A stretch of 64,000 nucleotides of DNA from Novosphingobium hassiacum (lineage in GTDB: Bacteria; Pseudomonadota; Alphaproteobacteria; Sphingomonadales; Sphingomonadaceae): positions 310,001 through 374,000 of the forward strand of contig NZ_JACICY010000001.1 in NCBI RefSeq assembly GCF_014196055.1, in the 5' to 3' direction. The notes under the pieces were generated by a model, which had not been told where the DNA came from, searched no databases, and saw nothing but the letters and a program-made list of their open reading frames with translations. The first letter of the stretch is position 1. Each line of letters starts with the position of its first letter. The position numbers were made by a program, and so were the translations under genes. This document shows positions 1 through 11,905 of this stretch, piece by piece.

Positions 1-128
1 ATGAGGCGCTCGGTTTCGTCGAGCGATTCATCGTCTGCAATAGCCTTCAGCGCAGCAAACTTTGCCGCGTACTTCACAACAAGCTTCTTGCGTCGCTCGT
101 TCTTGTTGATGGAACTCAGTTTCGCCAT
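1..128 (-). CDS. rpsN: 30S ribosomal protein S14 (uS14), 3' end cut by window edge
   Basis: N-terminal 42 codons of uS14, a small-subunit head protein. The visible start MAKLSSINKNERRKKLV is the usual long, zinc-free S14 beginning. The ATG lies 29 nt after the rplE stop, in spc-operon order. The C-terminal half, with the RNA-binding region, lies outside the window, so completeness cannot be judged. Confidence 0.93.
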   Translation of the reverse strand, partial: MAKLSSINKNERRKKLVVKYAAKFAALKAIADDESLDETERL

Positions 129-157
129 GGACTTAAGCTCTCTTCTTCAATTCAGGA

Positions 158-739
158 TCACGCGGCCTGCTGCTCTTCAGCAGCTTCCTGCGGGAACGGG
201 AAACCAAACAGGCGCAGCAGCTCGCGCGCTTCGTCGTCGGTCTTCGCGGTGGTGGTGACGATGATGTCCATGCCACGCACCTTCTCGATCTGGTCGTAGC
301 TGATCTCTGGGAAGATGATCTGCTCTTTCAGACCCATCGCGTAGTTGCCGCGACCATCGAACGACTTCGGGTTCAAACCACGGAAGTCGCGGATGCGAGG
401 CATTGCGATGGTGATCAGGCGGTCGAGGAACTCGTACATGCGTTCGCGGCGCAGGGTAACCTTGCAACCGATCGGCATGCCTTCGCGCAGCTTGAACTGA
501 GCGATCGACTTCTTCGCCTTGGTGATGACAGGCTTCTGGCCGGCGATCAGCTCCATTTCGGCAGCTGCGATCGTGACCTTCTTCTTGTCCTGGCTCGCTT
601 CGCCCACGCCCATGTTAAGCGTGATCTTATCGATGCGCGGGATTTCCATCACGTTCTTGTAGCCGAACTTGGCCTGCATCGCCTGAGCGATTTCAGCGTC
701 ATACTTCGACCGCATACGCGGTGTGTACTTGTCAGACAT
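158..739 (-). CDS. rplE: 50S ribosomal protein L5 (uL5)
   Basis: 193 aa; binds 5S rRNA in the central protuberance of the large subunit. Starting at MSDKYTPRM gives the normal family length; the frame runs upstream inside rplX but those residues do not look like L5. The start codon overlaps the rplX stop by 8 nt, which suggests translational coupling. The conserved core is seen around [20 protein letters not shown]. The C-terminus has a short Glu/Ala-rich tail. Confidence 0.97.
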   Translation of the reverse strand: MSDKYTPRMRSKYDAEIAQAMQAKFGYKNVMEIPRIDKITLNMGVGEASQDKKKVTIAAAEMELIAGQKPVITKAKKSIAQFKLREGMPIGCKVTLRRERMYEFLDRLITIAMPRIRDFRGLNPKSFDGRGNYAMGLKEQIIFPEISYDQIEKVRGMDIIVTTTAKTDDEARELLRLFGFPFPQEAAEEQQAA

Positions 740-1049
740 CGATGGCCTCCCCGGACTTGACGGCCACGCGGACCTTCTTGCCGTCGCGTTCCTCGAAGCG
801 GACGCGGGTGGCCTTGCCATCCTTGTCAGCAACAGAAACCTTCGAGATGTGCAGCGGAGCTTCAAAGCGGTCGATGCCGCCCTGCGGGTTCTGCTGGCTC
901 GGCTTGCGGTGACGGGCAGCGATGTTCACGCCCTGCACGACAACCTTTTCATCCTTCGGCATGACCTGAAGGACAGTGCCCGAACGGCCCTTGTCCTTGC
1001 CCGACCGAACGACGACGGTGTCGCCCTTCTTGATCTTTGCAGCGCCCAT
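732..1049 (-). CDS. rplX: 50S ribosomal protein L24 (uL24)
   Basis: 105 aa; assembly-initiator protein of the 50S subunit. The KOW motif is at the N-terminus ([20 protein letters not shown]), followed by the usual [18 protein letters not shown] region. Length is normal. Its start abuts the rplN stop and its end overlaps the rplE start, within the spc operon. Confidence 0.97.
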   Translation of the reverse strand: MGAAKIKKGDTVVVRSGKDKGRSGTVLQVMPKDEKVVVQGVNIAARHRKPSQQNPQGGIDRFEAPLHISKVSVADKDGKATRVRFEERDGKKVRVAVKSGEAIDV

Positions 1050-1417
1050 TACAGCACCTCCGGCGCAAGGCTGATGATCTTCATGAAGCCCTTGGCGCGA
1101 AGCTCGCGAACCACTGGGCCGAAGATACGCGTACCGATCGGCTCTTCGTTCTTGCCGACGAGCACGGCGGCATTGCCGTCGAAGCGGATGACGCTGCCGT
1201 CGGCACGACGCACGTCCTTGCGGGTACGCACGATCACGGCGCGATGAACGTCGCCCTTCTTGACGCGTGCACGCGGCTGAGCTTCCTTGACGGAAACCAC
1301 GATAACGTCACCAACGCTCGCGAACCGACGCTTAGAGCCACCCAGCACCTTGATGCACTGGACGCGCTTTGCGCCGCTGTTGTCCGCGACGTCGAGATTG
1401 GATTGCATCTGGATCAT
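1049..1417 (-). CDS. rplN: 50S ribosomal protein L14 (uL14)
   Basis: 122 aa, the standard uL14 length. It sits on the subunit interface of the 50S particle. The start [19 protein letters not shown] and the internal [11 protein letters not shown] and [10 protein letters not shown] segments are typical. It shares one base with rplX downstream and lies 64 nt after rpsQ. Confidence 0.97.
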   Translation of the reverse strand: MIQMQSNLDVADNSGAKRVQCIKVLGGSKRRFASVGDVIVVSVKEAQPRARVKKGDVHRAVIVRTRKDVRRADGSVIRFDGNAAVLVGKNEEPIGTRIFGPVVRELRAKGFMKIISLAPEVL

Positions 1418-1481
1418 TGATCCGGTTCCTTCTCACTGGCTTGCCGGAACCAGTCCGGCAGTTCCAAATTGTCGCTGTTGC

Positions 1482-1751
1482 TCAGACGTCCGCTTCGATT
1501 GCGGTGCCCTTGCCGGCCTGGACGCGGTCGATGACCTTCCACGTCTTCAGCTTCGAGATCGGCGCGGTTTCTTCAATGCGCACGGTCTCGCCGGTCTTGA
1601 AGGCATTCGCCTCGTCATGGGCGTGATACTTCTTCGAGCGGCGGATGATCTTCCCGTAAAGCGGGTGCTTCACCTTGCGCTCGACCTTCACGACCACGGT
1701 CTTGTCGGTCTTGTCGGAAACGATCGTTCCAACCAGAATACGCTTTGGCAT
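1482..1751 (-). CDS. rpsQ: 30S ribosomal protein S17 (uS17)
   Basis: 89 aa with the ATG at 1751 ([20 protein letters not shown]); the frame is open further upstream but S17 homology begins here. It is a primary 16S rRNA-binding protein with an OB fold. It lies 10 nt after rpmC in normal spc order. Confidence 0.96.
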   Translation of the reverse strand: MPKRILVGTIVSDKTDKTVVVKVERKVKHPLYGKIIRRSKKYHAHDEANAFKTGETVRIEETAPISKLKTWKVIDRVQAGKGTAIEADV

Positions 1752-1761
1752 ATGTGCTTCC

Positions 1762-1965
1762 TTACGCCTGGGCCGACTGAGAACGCTCAGTCTGCAGCGT
1801 CTTGATGCGCGCGATGTCGCGACGAACTTCCTTGATGCGCGCGGGGCGCTCAAGCTGGTTGGTCGCGCCCTGGAAACGCAGGTTGAACTGTTCGCGCTTC
1901 AGCTCGGCGAGATCAGCGGAAAGCTGGTCGTCGCTCTTGACGCGAAGGTCTTCGAACTTGGCCAT
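1762..1965 (-). CDS. rpmC: 50S ribosomal protein L29 (uL29)
   Basis: 67 aa, a two-helix protein near the exit of the peptide tunnel. The signature [30 protein letters not shown] is split over residues 27-56 and is typical of L29. It lies 12 nt downstream of rplP with a GGAGG-like ribosome-binding site in the gap. Confidence 0.95.
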   Translation of the reverse strand: MAKFEDLRVKSDDQLSADLAELKREQFNLRFQGATNQLERPARIKEVRRDIARIKTLQTERSQSAQA

Positions 1966-1977
1966 CGTCTTTCCTCC

Positions 1978-2412
1978 TTACTCGCCGCCAAGGTGCGAAG
2001 TATCACCCAGGCGGGCGATAACCTTCGTCTTGATCGGCAGCTTCATCGCGGCGCGGCTGAACGCTTCAGCAGCGAGCGGACCCGGTACGCCATCCAGTTC
2101 GAACAGGATGCGGCCTGGCTTGACCCGGGCTGCCCAGTATTCGATCGAGCCCTTGCCCTTACCCTGACGGACTTCGGCAGGCTTCTTCGATACCGGCACG
2201 TCCGGGAAAATGCGGATCCACAAACGTCCCTGACGGCGAATGTGGCGGGTGATCGCGCGGCGAGCCGCTTCGATCTGACGCGCGGTGATGCGCTCGGGTT
2301 CCATGGCCTTGAGGCCGTAGGAACCGAAGTTCAGGTCCGTACCGCCCTTGGCCAGGCCGTGGATACGGCCCTTGAAGGTCTTGCGGAACTTGGTCTTCTT
2401 AGGTTGCAGCAT
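1978..2412 (-). CDS. rplP: 50S ribosomal protein L16 (uL16)
   Basis: 144 aa; contacts the A-site tRNA elbow and 5S r[22 protein letters not shown] at the start and [17 protein letters not shown] in the middle are diagnostic. The Arg residue hydroxylated in some bacteria falls in the conserved central loop, but modification cannot be read from sequence. Spacing to rpsC is 22 nt. Confidence 0.97.
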   Translation of the reverse strand: MLQPKKTKFRKTFKGRIHGLAKGGTDLNFGSYGLKAMEPERITARQIEAARRAITRHIRRQGRLWIRIFPDVPVSKKPAEVRQGKGKGSIEYWAARVKPGRILFELDGVPGPLAAEAFSRAAMKLPIKTKVIARLGDTSHLGGE

Positions 2413-2434
2413 GGTGCTTCTCTACCCTCGAGGC

Positions 2435-3130
2435 TCAGCGTGCCGGACGGACGCCGGAAGTCTGCGCTTCCAGCATCAGTCGGTCCTGCGCCATCGGATC
2501 ATGACCAAGAATCTCACCCTTGAAGATCCAGGTCTTGATGCCGATCACGCCATAGGCGGTGTGGGCTTCAGCTTCCGCATAGTCGATGTGTGCGCGCAGC
2601 GTGTGCAGCGGCACGCGACCTTCGCGATACCATTCGACGCGCGCGATTTCAGCGCCGCCGAGACGGCCACCGCACGTGATCTTGATGCCTTCGGCACCCA
2701 GACGCAGAGCGGACTGAACGGCGCGCTTCATCGCACGACGGAAAGCAACGCGGCGGACCAGCTGGTCGGCGATGCCCTGTGCGACGAGCTTGCTGTCGAT
2801 TTCCGGCTTGCGGATTTCGACGATGTTCAGCTTGACGTCGCTGTTCGTCATCGCGGCAAGCTTCGAGCGAAGCTTCTCGATGTCGGCGCCCTTCTTGCCG
2901 ATGATGACGCCCGGACGGGCGGCATAGATCGACACGCGGCACAGCTTGGCAGGACGTTCGATGACGACCTTCGAGATCGCGGCCTGCGGCAGGGTGTCAA
3001 CGATGAACTTGCGCATGGCAAGATCTTCCTTGAGCATCTGCGCATAGTTGCGACCTTCCGCATACCAGCGGCTGTCCCAGGTGCGGTTGATCTGCAGACG
3101 CAGACCGATGGGGTTGGACTTATGACCCAT
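2435..3130 (-). CDS. rpsC: 30S ribosomal protein S3 (uS3)
   Basis: 231 aa; forms the mRNA entry channel with uS4 and uS5. The N-terminal KH domain is visible with its [15 protein letters not shown] loop, followed by the S3 C-terminal domain ([20 protein letters not shown]). The start [12 protein letters not shown] is the family standard. It is 2 nt from rplV, so translation is probably coupled. Confidence 0.97.
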   Translation of the reverse strand: MGHKSNPIGLRLQINRTWDSRWYAEGRNYAQMLKEDLAMRKFIVDTLPQAAISKVVIERPAKLCRVSIYAARPGVIIGKKGADIEKLRSKLAAMTNSDVKLNIVEIRKPEIDSKLVAQGIADQLVRRVAFRRAMKRAVQSALRLGAEGIKITCGGRLGGAEIARVEWYREGRVPLHTLRAHIDYAEAEAHTAYGVIGIKTWIFKGEILGHDPMAQDRLMLEAQTSGVRPAR

Positions 3131-3132
3131 GA

Positions 3133-3522
3133 TCAGGCCTCCCCTTCTTCGTCGGAGGTTTCGCGGACGACGATCCGAAGGCGCGAGAACGGCTTCAGGA
3201 TGCGCGTCGACTTGCCGCGACCACGCGTGTGGAAGCGCTTCATCGTCACCGACTTGCCGACCGAGGCTTCCGCAACGACCAAGGCATCGACGTCGAGGTT
3301 GTGGTTGTTTTCCGCGTTGGCGATCGCCGAAGCGAGAACCTTGCGGGCATCAACCGCCATACCCTTGGTCGAGAAGGCGAGAATGTTCATGGCCTCTTCG
3401 GCCGTCTTGCCGCGGATCAGGCCAGCGACGAGGTTGAGCTTCTGGGCCGAACCACGGATCGTGGTACCGACAGCCAGGGCTTCCTTGTCGCCAACGCGGC
3501 GGGGAGCTGCAGACTTGCTCAT
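3133..3522 (-). CDS. rplV: 50S ribosomal protein L22 (uL22)
   Basis: 129 aa; its extended hairpin lines the peptide exit tunnel. The tunnel loop ([20 protein letters not shown]) is intact, with no insertion or deletion of the kind tied to macrolide resistance. An acidic C-terminal tail (ETSDEEGEA) is present. The start overlaps the rpsS stop by one base. Confidence 0.97.
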   Translation of the reverse strand: MSKSAAPRRVGDKEALAVGTTIRGSAQKLNLVAGLIRGKTAEEAMNILAFSTKGMAVDARKVLASAIANAENNHNLDVDALVVAEASVGKSVTMKRFHTRGRGKSTRILKPFSRLRIVVRETSDEEGEA

Positions 3523-3800
3523 CAGCGCTTGCCCTTCTTGTCAGCGGCATGGCCGGGGAACGTGCGCGTGGGCGCAAATTCGCCAAGCTTGTGGCCGACC
3601 ATCTCTTCCGAGACGGAGACCGGGATGAACTTGTGACCGTTGTATACGTTGAACGTCAGTCCAACGAACTGCGGCAGAATGGTCGAACGACGCGACCATG
3701 TCTTGATCGGGCCAGCGCGAGAGCCTGTGTCCTGGGCGACTTCCGCCTTTTTCAGGACGTGCAGGTCGACGAAGGGGCCCTTCCAGACGGAACGTGCCAT
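3522..3800 (-). CDS. rpsS: 30S ribosomal protein S19 (uS19)
   Basis: 92 aa, normal length, a 30S head protein. Diagnostic segments: [42 protein letters not shown] split across residues 34-55, and [16 protein letters not shown]. It lies 6 nt after rplB. Confidence 0.97.
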   Translation of the reverse strand: MARSVWKGPFVDLHVLKKAEVAQDTGSRAGPIKTWSRRSTILPQFVGLTFNVYNGHKFIPVSVSEEMVGHKLGEFAPTRTFPGHAADKKGKR

Positions 3801-3806
3801 GGGGTG

Positions 3807-4643
3807 TTACCTCTTCTTCTTCGCGTGACGCGAACGGATGATCATCTTGTCCGTCGACTTGTTGTGACGGGTACGGGCGCCCTTGGTCGGCTTGCCCCAA
3901 GGCGTGACCGGATGACGGCCACCCGAGGTACGACCTTCACCACCACCGTGCGGGTGATCGACCGGGTTCTTGGCGACGCCGCGGGTAAGCGGGCGGATGC
4001 CCTTCCAGCGGTTGCGACCAGCCTTGGCAAGGTTGGTGTTCTGGTTGTCGGGGTTCGAAACCGCGCCAACCGTACCCATGCAATCGCCGCGCAGGTAACG
4101 CTGCTCGCCCGAGTTCAGGCGAACGATGACCATCCCGCGGTCACGACCGACGAGCTGGACATAGGTGCCGGCCGAACGGGCGATCTGCCCGCCCTTGCCC
4201 GGCTTCATCTCCACGTTGTGGATGATGGTGCCGATCGGCATCTGCGACAGGAGCATGGCATTGCCAGGCTTCACGTCGGTCTTTTCACCGGCGACGATCG
4301 AGTCACCGACCGCAAGACGCTGCGGAGCGATGATGTACGTCTGCTCACCGTCTTCGTACTTGACGAGGGCGATGAATGCCGTGCGGTTGGGGTCATATTC
4401 CAGACGCTCGACGGTAGCCGGCATGTCCCACTTACGACGCTTGAAGTCGATGAAGCGGTAGGTCTGCTTGTGGCCACCTGCGATGCCGCGCGAGGTCACA
4501 TGACCCTTGTTATTGCGGCCGCCGGTCTTGCTCTTGCCCTGGGTCAGCGCCTTGAGCGGCTTGCCCTTCCACAGCGACGACTTGTCGACGAGGATCAGGC
4601 CGCGGCGTGCGGGGCTGGTCGGGTTATAGTTCTTGAGTGCCAT
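3807..4643 (-). CDS. rplB: 50S ribosomal protein L2 (uL2)
   Basis: 278 aa; essential for subunit association and peptidyl-transferase activity. The C-terminal loop [17 protein letters not shown] contains the conserved histidine near the catalytic centre. The basic C-terminal extension ([11 protein letters not shown]) is present. It follows rplW by 9 nt. Confidence 0.98.
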   Translation of the reverse strand: MALKNYNPTSPARRGLILVDKSSLWKGKPLKALTQGKSKTGGRNNKGHVTSRGIAGGHKQTYRFIDFKRRKWDMPATVERLEYDPNRTAFIALVKYEDGEQTYIIAPQRLAVGDSIVAGEKTDVKPGNAMLLSQMPIGTIIHNVEMKPGKGGQIARSAGTYVQLVGRDRGMVIVRLNSGEQRYLRGDCMGTVGAVSNPDNQNTNLAKAGRNRWKGIRPLTRGVAKNPVDHPHGGGEGRTSGGRHPVTPWGKPTKGARTRHNKSTDKMIIRSRHAKKKR

Positions 4644-4652
4644 GGTCTAGCC

Positions 4653-4958
4653 TCAAATCCCGCTGGTGACGTCGATCGACTGGCCTGGGGCCAGAGTCAC
4701 GACAGCCTTCTTGAAATCGGAGCGCTTGTAGGGCTTGCCCTTCCAGCGCTTGGTCTTGCCGTCCTGGTTCAACGTGTTCACTTTCGTGACCTTGACGTCG
4801 AACAGGGCTTCGACCGCTGCCTTGATCTCCGGCTTGGTCGCCTTGTCGGCAACCTTGAAGACCACGGCGTTGTGCTCGCTGAGCAACGTCGCCTTTTCGG
4901 TGATGTGGGGAGCCACGATCACGTCATAGTGACGCGTGTCGATTGCGTCCTTAGCCAT
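4653..4958 (-). CDS. rplW: 50S ribosomal protein L23 (uL23)
   Basis: 101 aa; located at the tunnel exit, where it docks trigger factor and [23 protein letters not shown] and [19 protein letters not shown] are typical. The start overlaps the rplD stop by 8 nt. Confidence 0.97.
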   Translation of the reverse strand: MAKDAIDTRHYDVIVAPHITEKATLLSEHNAVVFKVADKATKPEIKAAVEALFDVKVTKVNTLNQDGKTKRWKGKPYKRSDFKKAVVTLAPGQSIDVTSGI

Positions 4959-5586
4959 TGAAACGCGCCTCCAGCTTTTCGACAGCCGAGCGCGTCAGCA
5001 CCAGCGTGTCATGCTTCAGGATGTCGTAAACGTTCGCACCGATTGCGGGCAGAACGTTGACGCCAACGATGTTGCGCGCGGCCAGGGCGAAGTTGTCGTT
5101 CACCGCATCGCCATCGATTACGAGGACCTTCTTGCCCCAGTTCGCCTTGGCGAGCTGACCGACGAGTGCCTTGGTCTTGCCGTCAACGTCGAGGTTGTCG
5201 ACGATCACGAGACCGGCGCCGCCATTGCTGAGAGCCTTCGACGAAAGCGCCATGCGCAGACCGAGCGAGCGGATCTTCTTGTTCAGCGACACATTGAACT
5301 CACGAACGCGAGGTCCGTGGGCCTTGCCGCCGCCGATGAAGATCGGAGCCTTGCGGTCACCGTGACGAGCCGTACCGCCGCCCTTCTGGCGACCGAACTT
5401 CTTGCCGGTGCGTGCAACGTCGGAACGCTCGCGCGCCTTGCGGGCAATGCCGCGACGGTTTTCGAGCTGCCAGGTTACGACGCGGTGCAGGATGTCGGCG
5501 CGCGGCTCGAGGCCGAACACGTCGTCTGCGAGATCCACTTCGCTGGTGCCTGCGCTACCGTCCAGATTGAGGACTTGAACTTTCAC
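4951..5586 (-). CDS. rplD: 50S ribosomal protein L4 (uL4)
   Basis: 211 aa; lines the exit tunnel and, in enterobacteria, represses its own operon. The tunnel extension is visible around [20 protein letters not shown]. The start [10 protein letters not shown] follows rplC by 3 nt. Whether the autoregulatory role is kept here is unknown; the structured spacer before rplC is a candidate target. Confidence 0.97.
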   Translation of the reverse strand: MKVQVLNLDGSAGTSEVDLADDVFGLEPRADILHRVVTWQLENRRGIARKARERSDVARTGKKFGRQKGGGTARHGDRKAPIFIGGGKAHGPRVREFNVSLNKKIRSLGLRMALSSKALSNGGAGLVIVDNLDVDGKTKALVGQLAKANWGKKVLVIDGDAVNDNFALAARNIVGVNVLPAIGANVYDILKHDTLVLTRSAVEKLEARFNG

Positions 5587-5589
5587 GAC

Positions 5590-6348
5590 TTAGCCCTCCT
5601 GGCCATCGGTGGCTTCGACAGCCGCGCCGGTATCGGCGGGGGTGTCGGCAGCGGCCGAATCGTTGCTGTTGGCGGCCTGCTTGAGACCGGCGGGATAAGG
5701 CGCATCAGCGTGACGCGAAACCTTCACGGCATCGCGAACGAGCAACCAGCCGTTCTTCGAACCAGGGACGGAGCCCTTGACGAAGATCAGGCCGCGCTCA
5801 TCGTCCACGCGGACGACTTCGAGGTTCTGCTGGGTGCGCTGCTTGTCGCCCATGTGCCCTGCCATCTTCTTGTTCTTGAAGACGCGGCCCGGATCCTGGC
5901 GTTGGCCAGTCGAACCCAGTGCACGGTGCGAGATCGATACGCCGTGCGTTGCACGCATACCGCCGAAGCCCCAACGCTTCATGCCGCCCGCAAAGCCCTT
6001 GCCCTGCGTGTGACCCGAAACGTCGACCATCTGCCCGATAGCGAAGTGCGAAGCGGCGATGGTCGAACCGACGTCCAGCGTTGCGTCATCGGCAACACGG
6101 AATTCGGCGACTTCCATCTTCAGCGGCACTTGCGCCTTGGCGAAGTGCTCACGCTGCGGCTTGGCAACGTTCTTCTGCTTGGCCTGACCCGCACCGAGCT
6201 GCAAAGCGACGTAACCGTCAACTTCAGCCGTGCGAACCGAAACCACCTGGCAATTTTCTAGCGAAAGGACGGTAACCGGCACGTGCCGACCATCATCCTG
6301 GAAAAGGCGGGTCATCCCGACTTTCTTCGCGATCACGCCGGTGCGCAT
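5590..6348 (-). CDS. rplC: 50S ribosomal protein L3 (uL3) with acidic C-terminal extension
   Basis: 252 aa; binds near the 3' end of 23S rRNA and reaches the peptidyl-transferase centre. The loop [20 protein letters not shown] includes the conserved Gln methylated in E. coli. About 25 C-terminal residues are Ala/Asp/Glu-rich and lie beyond the conserved domain. A GAGGAG ribosome-binding site precedes the ATG. Its long leader is described separately. Confidence 0.97.
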   Translation of the reverse strand: MRTGVIAKKVGMTRLFQDDGRHVPVTVLSLENCQVVSVRTAEVDGYVALQLGAGQAKQKNVAKPQREHFAKAQVPLKMEVAEFRVADDATLDVGSTIAASHFAIGQMVDVSGHTQGKGFAGGMKRWGFGGMRATHGVSISHRALGSTGQRQDPGRVFKNKKMAGHMGDKQRTQQNLEVVRVDDERGLIFVKGSVPGSKNGWLLVRDAVKVSRHADAPYPAGLKQAANSNDSAAADTPADTGAAVEATDGQEG

Positions 6349-6688
6349 GATCCATACTCCTCACAGAGGCATGCCAGACCCATTCCGGCATGCGTGTTCA
6401 GCCCGTATGTGAAGCGCGCCCCCGACCGGGCTGAGCGTCCCTGCACATAGCAGAGACAATCGGGGGACGCTTGCCCGGCTAATGCTCACTCCAGTTTCCT
6501 GAAGCACGCGGCGCCGGAGGTATCCCATTGTCAACGGGGGTTTTGTTACCCCGGAAACTCTGGCCCCTCACCTCGGGAAGACCTTGGGTGAGAGTATTGG
6601 CCGGATCGAACCGACCGAAATCTCTGGGCCGTTACGGACGACCCGACCGGACGGACAACTGCCTTGGCAGATCCGTCGGCAAACCGGC
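6349..6688 (-). promoter_or_regulatory. 340-nt structured spacer/leader between rpsJ and rplC
   Basis: No credible gene here, although neighbouring genes of the operon are nearly contiguous. Several perfect inverted repeats occur: a 14-bp two-segment stem (6426-6431 with 6473-6478; 6434-6441 with 6464-6471), a 7-bp stem (6369-6375 with 6387-6393) immediately upstream of the rplC ribosome-binding site, and a 6-bp stem (6567-6572 with 6588-6593). This suggests a structured RNA leader or processing region. No known riboswitch class was recognised. Confidence 0.55.
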
Positions 6689-7000
6689 TCAGGCCAGCTT
6701 GATCTCGACGTTGACGCCGGCCGCAAGGTCCAGCTTCATCAGCGCGTCGACAGTGGCAGCGTTAGGCTGCACGATGTCGAGAAGGCGCTTGTAGGTACGG
6801 ACCTCGAACTGCTCACGCGACTTTTTGTCGATGTGCGGACCGCGGTTCACGGTGAACTTCTCGATACGCGTCGGCAGCGGGATAGGACCCCGGATCAGCG
6901 CGCCGGTGCGGCGGGCGGTATCTGCAATTTCTCCAGTGGCCTGGTCGAGCACACGATGATCAAAGGCCTTCAGGCGAATGCGGATATTCTGGGCGTCCAT
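6689..7000 (-). CDS. rpsJ: 30S ribosomal protein S10 (uS10, NusE)
   Basis: 103 aa, standard length. It is part of the 30S head and also acts as NusE in transcription antitermination. [17 protein letters not shown] and [16 protein letters not shown] are diagnostic. It begins the S10 cluster but is separated from rplC by 340 nt and from tuf by 170 nt, wider than elsewhere in this region. Confidence 0.97.
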   Translation of the reverse strand: MDAQNIRIRLKAFDHRVLDQATGEIADTARRTGALIRGPIPLPTRIEKFTVNRGPHIDKKSREQFEVRTYKRLLDIVQPNAATVDALMKLDLAAGVNVEIKLA

Positions 7001-7119
7001 GTCCGTTTACCGATGCGAAAGAGCGAAACAAAAAAGCCAGTCGACCTGCCCTCTTACCCTGCCCCATTTGCTGTTGCCCGGGGAGAGCTGGCCGACTGCC
7101 TGAATAGCGATCAGTTCGT

Positions 7120-7158
7120 AAAAACCGACCGGCAGGAAGAGCGAATCTCCCTGCCGGT
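7120..7158 (-). terminator. Rho-independent terminator after tuf
   Basis: A perfect 9-bp stem (7128-7136 with 7150-7158, loop 13 nt) begins 12 nt past the tuf stop and, read on the minus strand, is followed by TTTTT at about 7120-7124. A second, longer-looped stem near 7029-7110 is followed by TTTTTT. These should end part of the str transcript before rpsJ. Confidence 0.7.
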
Positions 7159-7170
7159 GCGCGGCCTATA

Positions 7171-8361
7171 TTACTTCGTGATGGTGCTGACAACCCCCGA
7201 ACCGACAGTCCGGCCACCTTCGCGAATTGCGAAGCGAAGACCTGGATCCATCGCGATCGGAGCGATCAGCTTGACGCCGATCGAAACGTTGTCGCCCGGC
7301 ATGACCATCTCGGTGCCCTCAGGAAGGACAACTTCACCGGTCACGTCGGTGGTGCGGAAGTAGAACTGCGGGCGGTAGTTGGCGAAGAACGGCGTGTGAC
7401 GGCCACCCTCGTCCTTCGACAGCACGTAGACCTCTGCGCTGAACTCGGTGTGCGGCGTAACCGAACCGGGCTTGCAGAGAACCTGACCGCGCTCAACGTC
7501 TTCACGCTTGATGCCACGAACCAACGCGCCGACGTTGTCGCCAGCTTCACCCTGGTCGAGCAGCTTGCGGAACATTTCGACGCCGGTCACGACGGTCTTC
7601 TGCGTGTCCTTCAGACCAACGATTTCGACTTCTTCGCCAACCTTGACGATGCCGGTCTCGATGCGGCCGGTCACGACCGTACCACGACCCGAGATCGAAA
7701 ACACGTCTTCCACTGGCATAAGGAAAGGCTTGTCGGTCGGACGCGGCGGCTGCGGGATCCACGAATCGACGGCGGCCATCAGGGCGTTGATCGAATCGCG
7801 GCCGATGGCATCGTCGCGGCCTTCGAGCGCGGCGAGAGCCGAACCCTTGACGAACGGAATGTCATCGCCTTCGAAGCCGTACGAGCTCAGCAGCTCGCGC
7901 ATTTCGAGTTCCACGAGCTCGAGGATTTCCTCGTCGTCGACCTGATCGACCTTGTTCATGTAAACGACCAGCGCAGGAACACCGACCTGACGTGCGAGCA
8001 GGATGTGCTCGCGGGTCTGCGGCATCGGGCCGTCAGCCGAGTTCACGACCAGGATCGCGCCGTCCATCTGGGCAGCACCGGTGATCATGTTCTTCACGTA
8101 GTCGGCGTGACCCGGGCAATCGACGTGCGCATAGTGACGGTTGGCAGTCTCGTACTCAACGTGTGCAGTCGAGATGGTGATGCCGCGCTCGCGCTCTTCG
8201 GGAGCCTTGTCGATGTTCGCGTAGTCGGTGAACGTCGCGCCACCGGTCTCAGCGAGAACCTTGGTGATTGCGGCGGTCAGCGTGGTCTTGCCGTGGTCGA
8301 CGTGACCGATGGTGCCGATGTTGCAGTGCGGCTTGGTCCGCTCAAACTTAGCCTTGGCCAT
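7171..8361 (-). CDS. tuf: Elongation factor Tu
   Basis: 396 aa; the GTPase that delivers aminoacyl-tRNA to the ribosome. G1 GHVDHGKT at 19-26, G3 [12 protein letters not shown] and G4 NKVD are all seen. The length is standard for alphaproteobacteria. It is the last gene of the str cluster and lies 92 nt after fusA. A second tuf copy, if any, lies outside the window. Confidence 0.98.
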   Translation of the reverse strand: MAKAKFERTKPHCNIGTIGHVDHGKTTLTAAITKVLAETGGATFTDYANIDKAPEERERGITISTAHVEYETANRHYAHVDCPGHADYVKNMITGAAQMDGAILVVNSADGPMPQTREHILLARQVGVPALVVYMNKVDQVDDEEILELVELEMRELLSSYGFEGDDIPFVKGSALAALEGRDDAIGRDSINALMAAVDSWIPQPPRPTDKPFLMPVEDVFSISGRGTVVTGRIETGIVKVGEEVEIVGLKDTQKTVVTGVEMFRKLLDQGEAGDNVGALVRGIKREDVERGQVLCKPGSVTPHTEFSAEVYVLSKDEGGRHTPFFANYRPQFYFRTTDVTGEVVLPEGTEMVMPGDNVSIGVKLIAPIAMDPGLRFAIREGGRTVGSGVVSTITK

Positions 8362-8453
8362 TGTTCAAACCTTCTTTTCAAATGTGTGCAGAATCTGCGG
8401 GAAATGGACGGCACCCGCTGAATCGAGCGCCGCCCCTAAAGCTATCCGTGGTC

Positions 8454-10526
<2,073 letters not shown>

Positions 10527-10541
10527 TGTCGGTGTTTCCTT

Positions 10542-11012
10542 TTACCAGCGGTAGTGGCTGAACGCGCGGTTGGCGTCGGCCATGCGGTGGGTATCTTCAC
10601 GCTTCTTGACCGCGTTGCCACGGTTGTTGGCAGCGTCGAGCAGTTCGGCCGAGAGGCGCGCGGCCATCGTCGTTTCCGAACGGTTGCGCGCAGCCGTGAT
10701 CAGCCAGCGGATGGCGAGCGCCTGAGCGCGTTCCGGACGGACTTCGACCGGGACCTGGTACGTGGCACCACCGACGCGGCGCGAGCGCACTTCGATCTGC
10801 GGGCGCACGTTGTTCAGCGCATCATGGAACAGCTGGATCGGATCCGACTTGGCGCGGGTCTGCATCACTTCCATGGCACCGTAAACGATGCTTTCAGCGA
10901 CCGACTTCTTACCATCGAGCATGAGGTTGTTCATGAACTTCGACAGAACCTGATCACCGAACTTCGGGTCGGGCAGGATGACCCGCTTTTCCGGACGACG
11001 ACGACGTGACAT
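10542..11012 (-). CDS. rpsG: 30S ribosomal protein S7 (uS7)
   Basis: 156 aa; nucleates 30S head assembly and, in E. coli, represses the str operon. [20 protein letters not shown] at the start and [15 protein letters not shown] at the end are typical. A 161-nt spacer with two hairpins separates it from rpsL. Confidence 0.97.
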   Translation of the reverse strand: MSRRRRPEKRVILPDPKFGDQVLSKFMNNLMLDGKKSVAESIVYGAMEVMQTRAKSDPIQLFHDALNNVRPQIEVRSRRVGGATYQVPVEVRPERAQALAIRWLITAARNRSETTMAARLSAELLDAANNRGNAVKKREDTHRMADANRAFSHYRW

Positions 11013-11041
11013 CTTGAATTCCTTTTACTTTCCCTGCTGCT

Positions 11042-11136
11042 CCCCCGTGGAAACGGGGGCCTCGTGCGGCAAGGAACCAAACCTGGGATCGCTACAGCGT
11101 TTCGACCTGGGGCCTGAGGCCCCCGCCTTCGCGGGG
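11042..11136. repeat. Two GC-rich hairpins between rpsL and rpsG
   Basis: A 7-bp stem CCCCCGT/ACGGGGG at 11042-11059 and a 6-bp stem CCCCGC/GCGGGG with a CTTC loop at 11121-11136 occupy the rpsL-rpsG spacer. The second resembles the stem-loop family seen at 54651-54733. They could be transcript-processing or attenuation sites, or just dispersed palindromes. Confidence 0.5.
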
Positions 11137-11173
11137 ACGCCGGAGCGCCGCCAGGCCTATCGCCGCGAACGGC

Positions 11174-11545
11174 TCACTTCGGACGCTTGGCGCCGTACTT
11201 CGAGCGCGACTTCTTGCGATCCTTGACGCCCTGCGTATCGAGCACGCCGCGCAGGACGTGGTAACGAACGCCGGGAAGATCGCGAACACGGCCGCCGCGG
11301 ATAAGCACGACCGAGTGCTCCTGCAGGTTGTGGCCTTCGCCCGGAATGTACGAGATGACTTCGCGCTGGTTGGTCAGGCGGATCTTGGCGACCTTGCGGA
11401 GAGCCGAGTTCGGCTTCTTCGGGGTCGTGGTATAAACGCGAGTGCAAACGCCGCGCTTCTGCGGGTTCTGCTCCATCGCAGGGACCTTCGACTTGGCCTT
11501 CTGCGGTTCGCGACCCTTGCGGATCAGCTGGTTGATCGTAGGCAT
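11174..11545 (-). CDS. rpsL: 30S ribosomal protein S12 (uS12) with Arg at position 88
   Basis: 123 aa from the ATG at 11545; the frame extends upstream but S12 homology begins at [12 protein letters not shown]12 controls decoding accuracy. Lys43 ([11 protein letters not shown]) is retained and the methylthiolation Asp89 is present, but position 88, Lys in E. coli, is Arg ([13 protein letters not shown]). K88R is a known streptomycin-resistance change in other bacteria, so this strain may be intrinsically resistant. Confidence 0.97.
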   Translation of the reverse strand: MPTINQLIRKGREPQKAKSKVPAMEQNPQKRGVCTRVYTTTPKKPNSALRKVAKIRLTNQREVISYIPGEGHNLQEHSVVLIRGGRVRDLPGVRYHVLRGVLDTQGVKDRKKSRSKYGAKRPK

Positions 11546-11905
11546 GAAGTGCTCTTCACCTTGGTTGTAGACCCAAGCGACAAGGTGAAGACGGTGCGGA
11601 ATTCGCAAATGCCGGAACGCGAGGGACAAGGCCCCCGCCGCCAGTGCATCAACGAACCGAAACGCTCCACCCGGACCCAAGGACCGGGTTACTTTGACGG
11701 ATTACGCAGGTTGGACGAAACGCCCTGCCCGCACGCACCGGCAATGTTCAGCTCAATGCCGCGATTTGGTGAGACCAGTCGCGGAAGAATGCGCCCCTAG
11801 TTGGATTCGGGGTTGGGGTCAAGGGTGGGGTCAAGGGTGGGGTGACGAGAACCATCTATCGCGTGGCGAGAAGGATTACAGATGTGCAGTAATGCGCTGC
11901 TGGAG
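11546..11905. promoter_or_regulatory. Spacer upstream of rpsL; str promoter region and leader hairpin
   Basis: 360 nt with no gene. An inverted repeat CACCTTG/CAAGGTG (11557-11563 with 11581-11587) lies 12 nt before the rpsL start in the transcript and would cover the AAGGTG ribosome-binding-like sequence. The str promoter should lie here, but I could not place -35/-10 boxes with confidence. The distal end holds the short tandem repeat at 11815-11843. Confidence 0.45.
11815..11843. repeat. 12-bp tandem repeat, about 2.4 copies
   Basis: The unit GGGGTCAAGGGT occurs twice in full (11815-11826, 11827-11838) and then in part. It sits close to the border between the ribosomal cluster and the AT-richer methyltransferase/endonuclease island. 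Confidence 0.7.

Noticed and set aside
2348..6261. Long plus-strand open frames across the ribosomal genes (2348-3628, 3549-4961, 4936-6261)
   Set aside because: They are mirror frames of well-identified ribosomal protein genes in GC-rich DNA and show no protein family features.
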